Positions 1 to 8,160 are shown, numbered from the stretch's first letter. The stretch is DNA of 41,934 nt from Candidatus Saccharimonadota bacterium (GCA_017652105.1 JAGCBP010000020.1:1-41934); one strand, 5' to 3'. The notes: generated by a model from the letters alone, not told the origin. Numbers and translations: made by a program.

Positions 1-1
1 A

Positions 2-904
2 AAAACTGGCGAATTCGTGGTGGCAGGCTCTACCTATGGCAAGGTCCGCACGATGTTGGATTGGAAAGGCAAACCAAAAGGCAAAGCCACCCCATCCACC
101 CCTGTTACGATCACCGGCTTCAAAGATTTGCCAAACTTTGGTGACAGATTTATGGAAGCCAAAGATGAAAAAACCGCCAGAAAAATGGCACTATTAAACG
201 CTCAAGCCGCCGCCAACGAGACCGCCAATGCCAATGTGACATCAACCGACCTCTTACGTATGATGAATGTCGCCGACAATTCCAAGGTTTTCAACGTGAT
301 AGTAAAAGGCGATGTTTTAGGCTCAGTCACATCGGTGGTGGACAACCTCAAACTCATTGATACTCACGGCGAAATCACCCTCAACATCGTGTCTAGCGGT
401 GTCGGCGATGTCAACGAAAACGATGTTTATATGGCCGCTGGCGATCGCACTGTTATTTATGGTTTTAATGTTAATGTCCCGATCAATATTTCCAAAATGG
501 CCGCGCGCGACAACGTGCCGATTAGAACTTACAAAGTGATTTATGAACTCCTGGACGATGCTAAAAAAGAAATGGAAAACCTCCTTGATGCTGAAATCAT
601 CGAGGAAGACAAAGGCGAAATGAAAGTCCTTGGAGTCTTCCGCACCGAAAAGACTAGTATTATTGCCGGCGGGGAAGTATTAAAAGGCGATGTTAAACCA
701 GGTTACCTTGCCCGCGTTGTTAGGGATAAGAAATTTATCGGTGAAGCCGAAGTTGCCAGTACTCAAAAAGAAAAAATGGATGTGCCGGAGCTAGTTGCTG
801 GCGAAACCGGTGGTCTCGCTCTCAAAACCACTCAAAGAATCGACCTTCAGATCAACGACAGACTCGTCTTCTTCACCCGCGAAACCAAGAAACGTACGTT
901 GTAA
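2..904 (+). CDS. infB: Translation initiation factor IF-2, C-terminal part (5' truncated by window)
   Basis: IF-2 is the GTPase that delivers initiator fMet-tRNA to the 30S subunit and promotes subunit joining. The frame is open from base 2, so the gene enters from the left; only about 300 C-terminal residues are present and the G domain lies outside. Visible landmarks are the TGEFVVAGSTYGKVR stretch of the beta-barrel domain after the G domain, a conserved-looking third domain (GDVLGSVTSVVDNL, SSGVGDVNENDV), and the fMet-tRNA-binding C-terminal barrel (LGVFRTEKTSIIAGGEVLKG). It ends in RETKKRTL. The last ~39 bases recur in degenerate form at 1349-1388, which suggests something was inserted at the 3' end. 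Family identity is certain; the N-terminal boundary is unknown. Confidence 0.97.
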   Translation, partial: KTGEFVVAGSTYGKVRTMLDWKGKPKGKATPSTPVTITGFKDLPNFGDRFMEAKDEKTARKMALLNAQAAANETANANVTSTDLLRMMNVADNSKVFNVIVKGDVLGSVTSVVDNLKLIDTHGEITLNIVSSGVGDVNENDVYMAAGDRTVIYGFNVNVPINISKMAARDNVPIRTYKVIYELLDDAKKEMENLLDAEIIEEDKGEMKVLGVFRTEKTSIIAGGEVLKGDVKPGYLARVVRDKKFIGEAEVASTQKEKMDVPELVAGETGGLALKTTQRIDLQINDRLVFFTRETKKRTL

Positions 905-950
905 AAATCTTGGAACCTACGCTTATCCGCGCAATCTGTTTCTCACGGTG

Positions 951-979
951 TTGACCATTTACGCATTCTGCGCTAAAAT
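951..979 (+). promoter_or_regulatory. Sigma-70-type promoter of predicted sRNA
   Basis: TTGACC at 951-956 and TAAAAT at 974-979 are separated by exactly 17 bases, a near-consensus housekeeping promoter. The predicted start is near 985, just before the first of two hairpins and far from any sizeable plus-strand gene, so the promoter most likely drives a short non-coding RNA. Confidence 0.6.
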
Positions 980-983
980 AAGC

Positions 984-1060
984 ATAGGTGGCAACCTTCT
1001 AGGAAGTTGCCTATGGTTGGTGAGCTATCGCTCTTCTTCTAGAATAACGATAGCTCTTTT
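984..1060 (+). ncRNA. Predicted small RNA with own promoter and terminator-like hairpin
   Basis: A transcript starting near 985 would fold into a first hairpin (984-1014; cataggtggcaac pairs with gttgcctatg around a cttctaggaa loop) and then a 9-bp perfect stem, gagctatcg at 1022-1030 with cgatagctc at 1048-1056, followed by TTTT, which resembles an intrinsic terminator. Length would be about 75 nt. The only reading frame in it is nine codons from 1013. It runs antisense to the 3' half of the 26-residue minus-strand micro-ORF at 1025-1105, so it may act on that mRNA. I match it to no known RNA family. Confidence 0.45.
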
Positions 1061-1105
1061 GTTCTTAGGTTTACGTTTGAATTTAAAGTAAAACTCTATT
1101 TCCAT
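1025..1105 (-). CDS. 26-residue micro-ORF antisense to predicted sRNA
   Basis: ATG at 1105-1103 (minus) is preceded at good spacing by a strong Shine-Dalgarno AAAGGAGA, unlike much of the surrounding intergenic sequence. The peptide begins MEIEFYFKFKRKPKNK and ends AIVILEEER: a charged, alternating beta-like N-terminus and an acidic C-terminus, with no membrane segment. Its last codons lie inside the terminator-like hairpin of the plus-strand sRNA. No family recognised. Without a known homologue the evidence is the ribosome-binding site and position only; the antisense arrangement recalls type I toxin-antitoxin loci, but this peptide is not hydrophobic as most of those toxins are. Confidence 0.4.
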   Translation of the reverse strand: MEIEFYFKFKRKPKNKRAIVILEEER

Positions 1106-1402
1106 ACGCAGTCTCCTTTCGCTTTTTGTTTTCACAAATTACTAACGGGAAAACGAGAACCAGAATATTTACCTAGAACATACCTAGGGTCGCAGATTCC
1201 CGTTGAGAGACTTAACTCCTTACGAGCCCTACCCAGAACCTACTACTCTTCAGACCAAAAGCTACGCCAACCACATCGCCAGAGTAGCATATCTGTAAAC
1301 AAACTTCAACCCCCTACCTTTAAAAATACAATCACAAGAAATTTATTAGTCTTCTCTGTCCGCGAAACCAAAGAAACGTACGTTATAGCTAAACTTTTAT
1401 GC
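1106..1402. other. Intergenic stretch, nothing coding recognised
   Basis: Between the micro-ORF and the promoter of the next gene I find only the second infB-end copy (1349-1388) and a weak complementarity between cgggaa near 1147 and ttcccg near 1198. No tRNA, riboswitch or gene of recognisable type is visible on either strand. Confidence 0.5.
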
Positions 1403-1418
1403 TATAATTAAAGCATAT

Positions 1419-1895
1419 ATGGATAACCAAAAAATAAAAATAATCTACGATATAAATCCAAAATATACCAACTCACAAATAAAAAATGTCTCTCTTTTAG
1501 GCCTTATTCCATTTGTAGGATTTTTCGGAATCCATGATAGTAAAGTTGGCAGAAGTAAGGCGTATAAATATCATATAATTACAGCTATTTTTACTATAAT
1601 ATCTATAGTTCTTGCTTGCTTTTTTTGTCGATTGTTATCAGGGCTTGACGATAGTGGCTCACTGGCAAAAATGGAGAACCAACTTCTTTTTAAAATATCG
1701 CATCCTTTGGTAGCTCCTTTTGTGGCCATCGCGCTGTTAGGACTCACATGGCATATACCAGAATGTATTAATTTGTTTAGGATTAGCAAAAATAAATACC
1801 CAATCAAGAATCTAGTTTTGATTTTTTGTCTAATGCTCCTCTTAGCGTATGCCATGATTGTATTTTTTGGTTCCATGCTAACTATAAAACCTTAA
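1419..1895 (+). CDS. Small TM2-like multi-pass membrane protein
   Basis: 158 residues with three to four hydrophobic segments: about residues 24-38, 52-72, 95-112 and 128-152. The stretch LLGLIPFVGFFGIHDSKVGRS resembles the TM2 domain pattern (a helix, then a G-x-H-x-x-x-G-R-type turn, then a second helix), so it may be a distant TM2 protein. The start is set by a TATAAT box at 1403-1408 only 10 bases before the ATG; there is no Shine-Dalgarno and a leaderless mRNA is likely. It lies just after the infB-end duplication and codes in more AT-rich DNA than infB. Function unknown; the family call is tentative. Confidence 0.7.
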   Translation: MDNQKIKIIYDINPKYTNSQIKNVSLLGLIPFVGFFGIHDSKVGRSKAYKYHIITAIFTIISIVLACFFCRLLSGLDDSGSLAKMENQLLFKISHPLVAPFVAIALLGLTWHIPECINLFRISKNKYPIKNLVLIFCLMLLLAYAMIVFFGSMLTIKP

Positions 1896-1921
1896 CCATT
1901 TTGTGTTATAATTAAACTATT

Positions 1922-2212
1922 ATGCAATTTGATGAAAACTTTTTACGAGAAATGGGTCTATCGGCTATGCCGGCAGACAAAAAACAAGATTTTCTAAACT
2001 ACATCCAAGAGGAGCTAGAAGTTCGCATTGGCGAACGTATCTCAAAAGGCCTCACCGAGGCGCAGCTTCAAGAGTTTGATAGTCTCCTTGGCACCGAAGA
2101 GGCCGCTAAATGGCTCGAAAAAAATCGCCCAGACTACCGCGAAATCGTCAATCAATGTGTTGAAGAAATGAAACAAGCCATCGAGAAAAACCGCGCCGAG
2201 CTAATTAAATAG
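1922..2212 (+). CDS. Small helical protein, DUF5663-like
   Basis: 96 residues, predicted all-helical and acidic, without signal peptide or membrane segment. It begins MQFDENFLREMGL and carries the spaced helices FLNYIQEELEVRIGERIS, GLTEAQLQEFDSLL and YREIVNQCVEEMKQAIEK. This layout matches small proteins annotated DUF5663 in CPR genomes; that assignment rests on pattern memory, not a search. TATAAT at 1907-1912 lies nine bases before the ATG with no Shine-Dalgarno, so it is probably leaderless. It ends one base before the convergent fmt gene, leaving no room for a terminator between them. Confidence 0.75.
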   Translation: MQFDENFLREMGLSAMPADKKQDFLNYIQEELEVRIGERISKGLTEAQLQEFDSLLGTEEAAKWLEKNRPDYREIVNQCVEEMKQAIEKNRAELIK

Positions 2213-2213
2213 G

Positions 2214-3026
2214 CTATTTCCCGTATCCATTGAGAAAACTTTTTGCATCCATCGGCTTACCGCCATCTGGTTGTAATCTATCAATGCTAAGAATTTGCCC
2301 ATCAGCGCAGGGAAGCGGAAGTAGCGCTGTCTCACCCGAGTCAATCATATGAGCCTCTAAAATAGCGCAATTTTTGCCGTAGAAAGCATATTTAGCTTTA
2401 GGAAAACCCTGAAAAGCGATGATTTTACGATAAACCTGCTCTGCCGTTTCGCTCGAAGGCTCTAATAAGCCATCTTTTTTTTCTAATTTACCACAATAAG
2501 TCGCTCTTGAGTCATCTTGGGCCATCGCCGTAGGCCATTTTTTAGATTTAAGAAGCGACAAAACCATCACCGCTCCCATTTCCGCCAGAGTTTTATAGAG
2601 ATAATCTTTCAAATTACTAGAAAGTGGTACATTTTCTATGGTGGCCTGCTTATATATCGGTCCGGCATCCATTGCTTTTGCGAGCTTCATCACCGAGACA
2701 CCGAAGGTAGCATCACCACCAAGAATTGCCGACTCAATCGGCGAAGCCCCCCGGTACAGAGGCAGTAGCGACGGGTGGATATTCAAAATTCCCTCTGGCT
2801 CAAATACCTCTAGCACCGATGAGGGAATTAAAACTCCAAATGAAGCCAACACCCCGATCAGGGAAGGATCGGCCTTTTTGAGTTGCACCGCCTCCTCAAG
2901 GTCGGCTTTATCGTGCGCATGAAAAACCACCTCTAATCCACTTTTTTTAAGAGCCGCCAGGGCGTATTCAGATAAAGGTCCGTTCCCAAAGAAGATGATT
3001 TTATTTTTTGCCCCAGAGTTTGACAT
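2214..3026 (-). CDS. fmt: Methionyl-tRNA formyltransferase
   Basis: Transfers a formyl group from 10-formyl-tetrahydrofolate to Met-tRNA(fMet), making the initiator tRNA used with IF-2. 270 residues, shorter than the usual ~310. The N-terminal Rossmann-like domain opens KIIFFGNGPLSEYAL; the catalytic core shows NIHPSLLPLYRGASPIESAI, with the conserved Asn, His and SLLPxYRG, then GVSVMKLAKAMDAGPI. The C-terminal OB-like tRNA-binding part (from ~200) looks shortened. It is the last gene of a minus-strand priA-def-fmt set; its start overlaps the end of def by 26 bases, which suggests translational coupling. Def removes the formyl group that Fmt adds, so their pairing is functionally coherent. 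Confidence 0.95.
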   Translation of the reverse strand: MSNSGAKNKIIFFGNGPLSEYALAALKKSGLEVVFHAHDKADLEEAVQLKKADPSLIGVLASFGVLIPSSVLEVFEPEGILNIHPSLLPLYRGASPIESAILGGDATFGVSVMKLAKAMDAGPIYKQATIENVPLSSNLKDYLYKTLAEMGAVMVLSLLKSKKWPTAMAQDDSRATYCGKLEKKDGLLEPSSETAEQVYRKIIAFQGFPKAKYAFYGKNCAILEAHMIDSGETALLPLPCADGQILSIDRLQPDGGKPMDAKSFLNGYGK

Positions 3027-3576
3027 TGTCCCGAATTTCCTTTTCGTAATTTTCTACCGGTATCAACTCACCCTTGTCATCCATATAATAAAACGCATCG
3101 GCCTTGTCTTTGATGTGATCAATAAACAAAATTCCGTTCAAATGATCAATCTCATGCAAAAGTGTCCGCGCCAGTTCGCCCGATGCTTTAATCCGCACCT
3201 CTTTGCCATCTTCGGTCTTAGCCTTCACCCGCACCTTCAGCGGCCGCGGCACCATCCCGTAAATTTTCGGCACCGACAGGCACCCCTCGTAATCTGTCAC
3301 GGTCTTGCCTTCGGTCTTGGTCACCTCTGGGTTAATCAACGCCGTAAAATGTGCATTTTTCTTGTCTTCCATGTCATCACGAATAATAATAATTCGCTTA
3401 TTCACCCCCATCTGAGGCGCCGCCATCGCCGCCGACAGCTCATAGGGGTGCTTAGATTCCCAATCCAAAGAAAGCTTACGCATATCAGCAATCGTGTCCA
3501 GAACCTCAAAATCAATTTGCCTCACTTTTTCAGAGGGCTCTCTTAACCTTCGATCCGGCACGGTGATAATTTTCAT
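3001..3576 (-). CDS. def: Peptide deformylase
   Basis: Metalloenzyme that removes the N-formyl group from new proteins. From the chosen ATG it has 191 residues (MKIITVPDRRLREP). All three family motifs are visible: AAMAAPQMGVNKR (motif 1), YEGCLSVP (motif 2, metal-binding Cys) and LLHEIDHLNG (motif 3, HExxH). A frame extending 15 codons upstream was rejected because TATAAT (3589-3584) lies seven bases before this ATG, in the leaderless spacing seen for many genes here, and the extension has no family similarity. It starts 13 bases after priA stops, and its promoter overlaps the priA stop region. Confidence 0.96.
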   Translation of the reverse strand: MKIITVPDRRLREPSEKVRQIDFEVLDTIADMRKLSLDWESKHPYELSAAMAAPQMGVNKRIIIIRDDMEDKKNAHFTALINPEVTKTEGKTVTDYEGCLSVPKIYGMVPRPLKVRVKAKTEDGKEVRIKASGELARTLLHEIDHLNGILFIDHIKDKADAFYYMDDKGELIPVENYEKEIRDNVKLWGKK

Positions 3577-3589
3577 AAAGACTATTATA

Positions 3590-5536
3590 TCATAAAAGGG
3601 ATGGTAAATCCAGAGACACATGAAAATTAGAACCTAAGGAATAAAATGCCTCCAGCAATGCTTTGCGAGAGCTAGATCTCACCACCACTTCCCAAGTAAA
3701 CCCGCGCGCTGTTCTCTCGTGAAAAGCCGGCATCGGCGGCGACACAATCAATCTCTTGTCAGCCGCAAATTTCCTCGCCGCCTCACGGATTTTCCTCAGT
3801 GCCGATACCTCTGTTTTCATGGTTACAGCCACCTTTGCCACAAATTTAAACGGCGGAAAACCACTCTTTTGCCGCTGTTTTAACAGATAATCAGCAAACC
3901 CCAAATAGTCTTCGCTAACCGCAAAGGTCAAAACCGGATGTTCTGGTCGAAAAGTCTGGATAAACACCTCAGCGGTATCCGAGTGGCCTCGCCCCACGCG
4001 CCCCATCACCTGAGTAATTAGCTGAAATACCCGCTCTTCCGCGCTAAAATCTGGCAAAGACAAGCCCGCATCAGCTTGCACCACCCCTACCGTGGCTAGT
4101 AGTGGCAGGTCTAAGCCCTTAGCAAGTACTTGTGTCCCCACCAAAATATCCACTTCGCCATCTCTGACCGAAGTGTACATTTCCTCTAGGCTCTCGCCCT
4201 TCTTACTATCCGCATCAAATCGCTTCACCCGCGCCTTAGGAAACAGCCTCACTAGTTCATTTTCTAGTAATTTTGTCCCAAACCCCTTATGAATCAGAGA
4301 GCCACCCCCGCATTTTGGACAAGCCGCCGGCACTCGGCACTTATATCCACAGGTGTGACACTGCATTTCGTAGCTATCCACATGCAAAGTCAAAGGCAAA
4401 AAACAGGTTGGGCACAAAAGTTCCTCACCGCAATCTTCGCAAATTGTCAGAGGTGATGACCCCCTTCTATTATGAAAAATCAAACTTTGCCGCCCATTTT
4501 CCAGATTATTAGCAATGGACTTCAAGAGAGAATTAGCAAAATACCGATTTTTTGAGAATTCATCTCGGTTCTTGAAGTCAATAATTTTACAATCTGGCCG
4601 CACCGCAGTTTTTTTGGCTTTTTCAGACAAAATCACCAGCGCATCACGCTTTTTTGCCAGATAAAAATCTTCAATCGAAGGTGTCGCCGAGCCAAGGATA
4701 CAAGGGCATTTACAGATTTCCGCTATCTTAGAAGCCACCCGAATCGCCGAATATTTTGGGGTGTTCTCTTGGTAATAGGTGGACTCGTGTTCCTCATCAA
4801 CAATAATCAACCCCAGATTAGACAACGGTGCAAACAACGCCGAGCGCGGCCCAATCACGATTCTTGGCTCCTCGCCCATCAGTAGGGAATCAAAAATCTT
4901 TTGCCTCTCTACCTCAGTTTGTTTAGAGTGAATCACCGTAACAATCTCTGGAAACACTTCCCGAAAAACTTTCACCAGCTGCCCAGTCAAGGCGATTTCT
5001 GGCACCAAAAGCACAACCGATTTTTGCTGTTGGAGGGCCCTAGAAGCCGCTGTAAGGTAGATATTGGTTTTACCACTACCGGTAACGCCAAACAGCAGTT
5101 TCGTGCCTTCTGAAGCCTCCTGGAGGGCAATAAGCGCACTTTTCTGAGCATGGTTAAGGGGGATGGAATGTCCTTTCCCATCAGTTTGTTCGGTCTGTTC
5201 GGTTTTTACCTTCACCCCTAAGCCACGCCGCTTCTTCAGCACCCCATTTGGCAAAATCATCCCCATCACCCCTGATAGCGGCGCCACATAATATTCCGAC
5301 ATCCACTTTGCCACCTCGATTAAATGCGCAGGCAGCGGCTTTGAATACAAAACTCGTGTGATTCCACGGCACTTAAAATCCGGTTGAGCAACTTTTTTAA
5401 GCACCACGCCCGGCGCCTTCCCACGCATCAACGGCACTTCCACAATAGAACCCGGCTCTACCGGCAGGGAAGTATTATAGGTCAAAATGCTTGCCCCCTT
5501 ACCCACCGCCTTACCGACGATTACCTCCACGTACAT
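3590..5536 (-). CDS. priA: Primosomal replication restart helicase PriA
   Basis: 3'-5' DNA helicase that reloads the replisome at stalled forks. 648 residues against ~730 in E. coli; the N-terminal fork-binding domain is short. Walker A is GVTGSGKT and the DEAH-type box is DEEH (IIVDEEHESTYY). Zinc-binding Cys pairs follow in CEDCGEELLCPTC and CHTCGYKC...CPKCGGG, inserted between helicase lobes as in the family. The linker before the helicase contains TEQTEQTDGKGH, encoded by a tandem GTTCGGT-type repeat (about 5188-5202) that recurs elsewhere in the window. TATAAT at 5548-5543 sits six bases before the ATG (leaderless). It heads the priA-def-fmt group. Confidence 0.96.
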   Translation of the reverse strand: MYVEVIVGKAVGKGASILTYNTSLPVEPGSIVEVPLMRGKAPGVVLKKVAQPDFKCRGITRVLYSKPLPAHLIEVAKWMSEYYVAPLSGVMGMILPNGVLKKRRGLGVKVKTEQTEQTDGKGHSIPLNHAQKSALIALQEASEGTKLLFGVTGSGKTNIYLTAASRALQQQKSVVLLVPEIALTGQLVKVFREVFPEIVTVIHSKQTEVERQKIFDSLLMGEEPRIVIGPRSALFAPLSNLGLIIVDEEHESTYYQENTPKYSAIRVASKIAEICKCPCILGSATPSIEDFYLAKKRDALVILSEKAKKTAVRPDCKIIDFKNRDEFSKNRYFANSLLKSIANNLENGRQSLIFHNRRGSSPLTICEDCGEELLCPTCFLPLTLHVDSYEMQCHTCGYKCRVPAACPKCGGGSLIHKGFGTKLLENELVRLFPKARVKRFDADSKKGESLEEMYTSVRDGEVDILVGTQVLAKGLDLPLLATVGVVQADAGLSLPDFSAEERVFQLITQVMGRVGRGHSDTAEVFIQTFRPEHPVLTFAVSEDYLGFADYLLKQRQKSGFPPFKFVAKVAVTMKTEVSALRKIREAARKFAADKRLIVSPPMPAFHERTARGFTWEVVVRSSSRKALLEAFYSLGSNFHVSLDLPSLL

Positions 5537-5542
5537 ATTTTA

Positions 5543-5584
5543 ATTATATCACTGTTGTAATTTTAACACCAAGTGTGCTATAAT
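5543..5584. promoter_or_regulatory. Divergent promoters priA / winged-helix gene
   Basis: On the minus strand TATAAT (5548-5543) serves priA. On the plus strand TTGTAA (5555-5560), an 18-base spacer and TATAAT (5579-5584), the latter preceded by TGTGC, serve the 5608 gene. The two promoters lie back to back within about 40 bases and could influence each other. Confidence 0.65.
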
Positions 5585-5607
5585 AAAGAAAGTTAAGGAG
5601 GTAGAGT

Positions 5608-5898
5608 ATGTTAGATCTGTTCATTTCATCCCGTGTCCGCCGCAAAATCGTGGTAGTTTTTGCTAAATATCCGGATTTCAAGATTCACGCTCGCGGTCTC
5701 GCCAAGCTTATCAAAGAGGATCCCGGCAATATCCAAAGAGAGCTCACCCGCCTCGTGGACGGTAATTTCCTCATTATGACCAAAAAAGGTGCCACCAGAA
5801 TCTATCAAACCAACAAAAAATATCCTATTTTGAAGGAACTTCAAAGTATCGTCATTAAAAGCCAGCGTGGTGGCAAACCATCAAAAACTATCAATTAA
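5608..5898 (+). CDS. Small winged-helix DNA-binding protein
   Basis: 96 residues fitting a winged helix-turn-helix: SSRVRRKIVVVFAKYPD as helix 1, HARGLAKLIKEDPGNIQRELTRL as the HTH, GNFLIMTKKGATRIYQTNK as the wing, and a final helix YPILKELQSIV. The pattern matches ArsR-like single-wHTH proteins often found beside nucleotidyltransferases in archaea and CPR. A strong AAGGAGG precedes the ATG by seven bases, and its promoter is at 5555-5584. It precedes recJ by 12 bases and is probably co-transcribed, so it could regulate this locus. Regulatory target unknown. Confidence 0.8.
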   Translation: MLDLFISSRVRRKIVVVFAKYPDFKIHARGLAKLIKEDPGNIQRELTRLVDGNFLIMTKKGATRIYQTNKKYPILKELQSIVIKSQRGGKPSKTIN

Positions 5899-5910
5899 CA
5901 GAGGTAGTAA

Positions 5911-7527
5911 ATGAACAAAATTTTTACTCAACTCGTTGAATCTCGCCATCTCACGCCAGATTTTTTGCATCCCAAATACGAAAATCTCGTAAGCCCTCTA
6001 GAGCTTCCCGACATGAAAAAAGCCCTAGACCGCCTCGAAAAAGCCGCAAAAACTGGGGAGAAAGTTTTAATTTACGGCGATTACGATGTGGATGGGGTTA
6101 CCGCTTCCACTCTGATGGAGCAAACTTTAAAACTAGCCGGCATCAAAAACCTAGAAATCATGCTACCAGACCGCTTTATCGATGGCTATGGCATGAGCGA
6201 GCGCCTGATTACCCGTGCTAAAAAAGCCAAAATTACCCTTGTTATTACGGTAGACTGCGGTTCCAGAAACCACGCCATTATCAAGGAACTAAACCAATCA
6301 AATATCGACACTATTGTTACCGATCACCACGAATGTGAAGCCACTCTTCCAGAGGCGGTGGCCGTTATTAACCCCCATCGCCACGATTACAAGGGCCCAG
6401 AGACCTTGAAAGATCTTGCCGGCGTAGGGGTGGCCTTCAAGCTCGCCCAGGGCCTAGTCCAGCAAAATCTCATCCCCGAGGGCCAAGAAAAATGGCTTCT
6501 CGACCTCGTTTTGCTTGGCACCATCTGCGACAGCATGCTAATCACCGGGGAAAACCGCATTCTTACCTATTATGGCAAAATCGTCCTCGAAAAAACCAAA
6601 AGAAAAGGCCTCTTAGAGCTCATGAAAAACGCTGGTGTCAAGAATATCACCTCCGAATCTATCGGCTTCCAGATTGGCCCACGCCTCAATGCCGCCGGTC
6701 GCCTCGATACCGCCGAAATTGCTCTAAATCTCCTTCGCACCACCTCTAGCACCGAGGCCGCTAAATTAGCTAGTACCCTAGAGGAACTCAACAAAACTCG
6801 GCGCACTAATCAACGCACCGCCACTCAAGAAATTGCCGAGCGAATGAAACATCAAACCACCACCCCTGTTATTATCGAAACTGGCAAGTGGCACGAGGGC
6901 ATTCTCGGCATTATCGCCGGCCGCCTTGTCGAGAAGTACCACCAGCCCGCCTTCGTTTTGTCAGAGGTAGAGGACGGTCTTTTCAAAGGTTCTGGCCGCA
7001 GTTTTGGCGAATTCAATCTCGCCGAGGCTCTAGAATACGCCAAAGACGCTATTGAGGGCGGTGGTGGTCACGCCGCCGCCGCTGGTGTGCAGGTAAAAAG
7101 AGCGAATCTCGACAAATTCAGGGAAAAAATCAATCAATATTACGAAAGCCTCCAATTAAAAGATCAAGATAGATTTTTAAAACATCATGCCGACATTGAT
7201 ATCGAAAACCTCGCAGATTTTAATCTCGATCTTTTAGAATCCCTCTATACTCTCGAGCCCTTCGGCCCAGGGAACGAAGAGCCGATTTTTTGCCTCAAAA
7301 ACGCTGAAATCTTAGATAGCAAGAGAATGGGCGAGGATGGCTCTCATCTTAGGCTAGATTTAAGGGGTAAGGACGGCAAAATTATCAAATCTATTGCTTT
7401 TTCCGCCCCTGATAACTGGTTTAATCTCTATGATGACGAAAAATATAGTTTTCTCATCCAGCCCACCGAGAACGAATGGAACGGTGTTAGATCAGTCGAA
7501 GCTCGGTTAATTGATATTTTGGACTAA
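5911..7527 (+). CDS. recJ: Single-stranded-DNA-specific exonuclease RecJ
   Basis: 5'-3' ssDNA exonuclease of recombination and mismatch/base-excision repair. 538 residues, near the usual ~570. DHH-family motifs: motif I YGDYDVDGVTAS (~54-65), motif II VDCGSRN, motif III TDHHE (~140), and the DHHA1 motif GGGGHAAAAGVQV (~375), where the GGGH-type loop binds DNA and metal. A C-terminal OB-like domain follows (FGPGNEEPIF). Start is ATG after GAGG at normal spacing. It forms an operon with the upstream winged-helix gene. Confidence 0.96.
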   Translation: MNKIFTQLVESRHLTPDFLHPKYENLVSPLELPDMKKALDRLEKAAKTGEKVLIYGDYDVDGVTASTLMEQTLKLAGIKNLEIMLPDRFIDGYGMSERLITRAKKAKITLVITVDCGSRNHAIIKELNQSNIDTIVTDHHECEATLPEAVAVINPHRHDYKGPETLKDLAGVGVAFKLAQGLVQQNLIPEGQEKWLLDLVLLGTICDSMLITGENRILTYYGKIVLEKTKRKGLLELMKNAGVKNITSESIGFQIGPRLNAAGRLDTAEIALNLLRTTSSTEAAKLASTLEELNKTRRTNQRTATQEIAERMKHQTTTPVIIETGKWHEGILGIIAGRLVEKYHQPAFVLSEVEDGLFKGSGRSFGEFNLAEALEYAKDAIEGGGGHAAAAGVQVKRANLDKFREKINQYYESLQLKDQDRFLKHHADIDIENLADFNLDLLESLYTLEPFGPGNEEPIFCLKNAEILDSKRMGEDGSHLRLDLRGKDGKIIKSIAFSAPDNWFNLYDDEKYSFLIQPTENEWNGVRSVEARLIDILD

Positions 7528-7544
7528 CCTCTTAAATTAAGCTA

Positions 7545-7573
7545 TTGCTTTTTTGAACAAAATGTGCTATAAT
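7545..7573 (+). promoter_or_regulatory. Promoter of the 7635 gene
   Basis: TTGCTT (7545-7550), 17-base spacer, TATAAT (7568-7573) preceded by TGTGC. The start would be near 7580, giving a ~55-base leader with a strong AAGGAGG before the ATG, so this gene, unlike many neighbours, is not leaderless. Confidence 0.7.
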
Positions 7574-7634
7574 ATAAAGACAAATTGATTTTTGCACTCA
7601 AAAATTGATTGTTCTTTAAGAAGGAGGATGAAAT

Positions 7635-8108
7635 ATGAATATGAACGATGAGATTAGTACGAAGTTAGTAAAAACAGATCATGGTTTTATTCGCAAAGCA
7701 AAGATAACTTTGCAATGCGAACTGAAACCAGGTTACTACACTTATAAATCGGATGGGGATTACCCCAACCTCAGCGCTATTGCCGAGGCTTTATATGACA
7801 TCGACTACGACTATCTCTCCCCCCATGGAGAGAGTATCACGACACTAGACACTACCACTCCGGTAGGATACCGTGGCTACAATCACAAGGTGCCCCATTG
7901 GCTAGTGATAAAAATCACGGCTCCAGAAGAGCTTTACAAGCTTTACAAGCATTGGGAAGACTTCTTAGCAGGGGCCACTGCCAAGATCATTAGGCAGTTG
8001 GCTATCACAGGCTCGGATTGCATTGCTACTATCGAGTATAACGGCAACGAAAAGTTTGTAGTCATGACCGACATTGGCGAACACGATGAAACAGACTACA
8101 TCGAGTGA
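7635..8108 (+). CDS. Hypothetical protein, 157 aa
   Basis: No family recognised. Soluble and mildly acidic, without signal peptide or membrane segments. It has a Tyr-rich central part (LKPGYYTYKSDGDYPNLSAIAEALYDIDYDYLSPHG, read in pieces) and an LYKLYKHWEDFL helix. The start is supported by AAGGAGG ten bases upstream; MNMNDE also permits a start two codons later. It has its own promoter and ends TGA, followed by an intrinsic-terminator-like hairpin at 8161-8185, so it is monocistronic. The mid-level expression signals suggest a real gene; role unknown. Confidence 0.7.
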   Translation: MNMNDEISTKLVKTDHGFIRKAKITLQCELKPGYYTYKSDGDYPNLSAIAEALYDIDYDYLSPHGESITTLDTTTPVGYRGYNHKVPHWLVIKITAPEELYKLYKHWEDFLAGATAKIIRQLAITGSDCIATIEYNGNEKFVVMTDIGEHDETDYIE

Positions 8109-8160
8109 CAAAAAATATTTCCCCATTTCACCTCCAGCTCCCTAGCGGAGCACATATATG

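Larger units (their letters stand above)
866..1388 (+). mobile_element. Small islet bounded by duplicated infB 3' end
   Basis: The last bases of infB (866-904) recur at 1349-1388. Both copies share the 12-mers ccgcgaaaccaa and gaaacgtacgtt, and differ by one inserted A in the second copy plus a few substitutions. The second copy is out of frame and encodes nothing. About 445 bases lie between the copies, holding a predicted sRNA and an antisense micro-ORF but no recombinase. The arrangement resembles an element that integrated at a gene 3' end and regenerated it. A local duplication followed by decay would also explain it. The duplication is directly visible; the mobile origin is inference. 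Confidence 0.5.

Noticed and set aside
1243-1290. 15-residue Trp-rich minus-strand frame (three Trp) as an attenuator leader peptide
   Set aside because: No ribosome-binding site and no tryptophan gene downstream.
7946-8138. Minus-strand frame of about 53 codons with a GGAGG before ATG
   Set aside because: Almost wholly antisense to the 7635 gene; no family similarity and no promoter seen.
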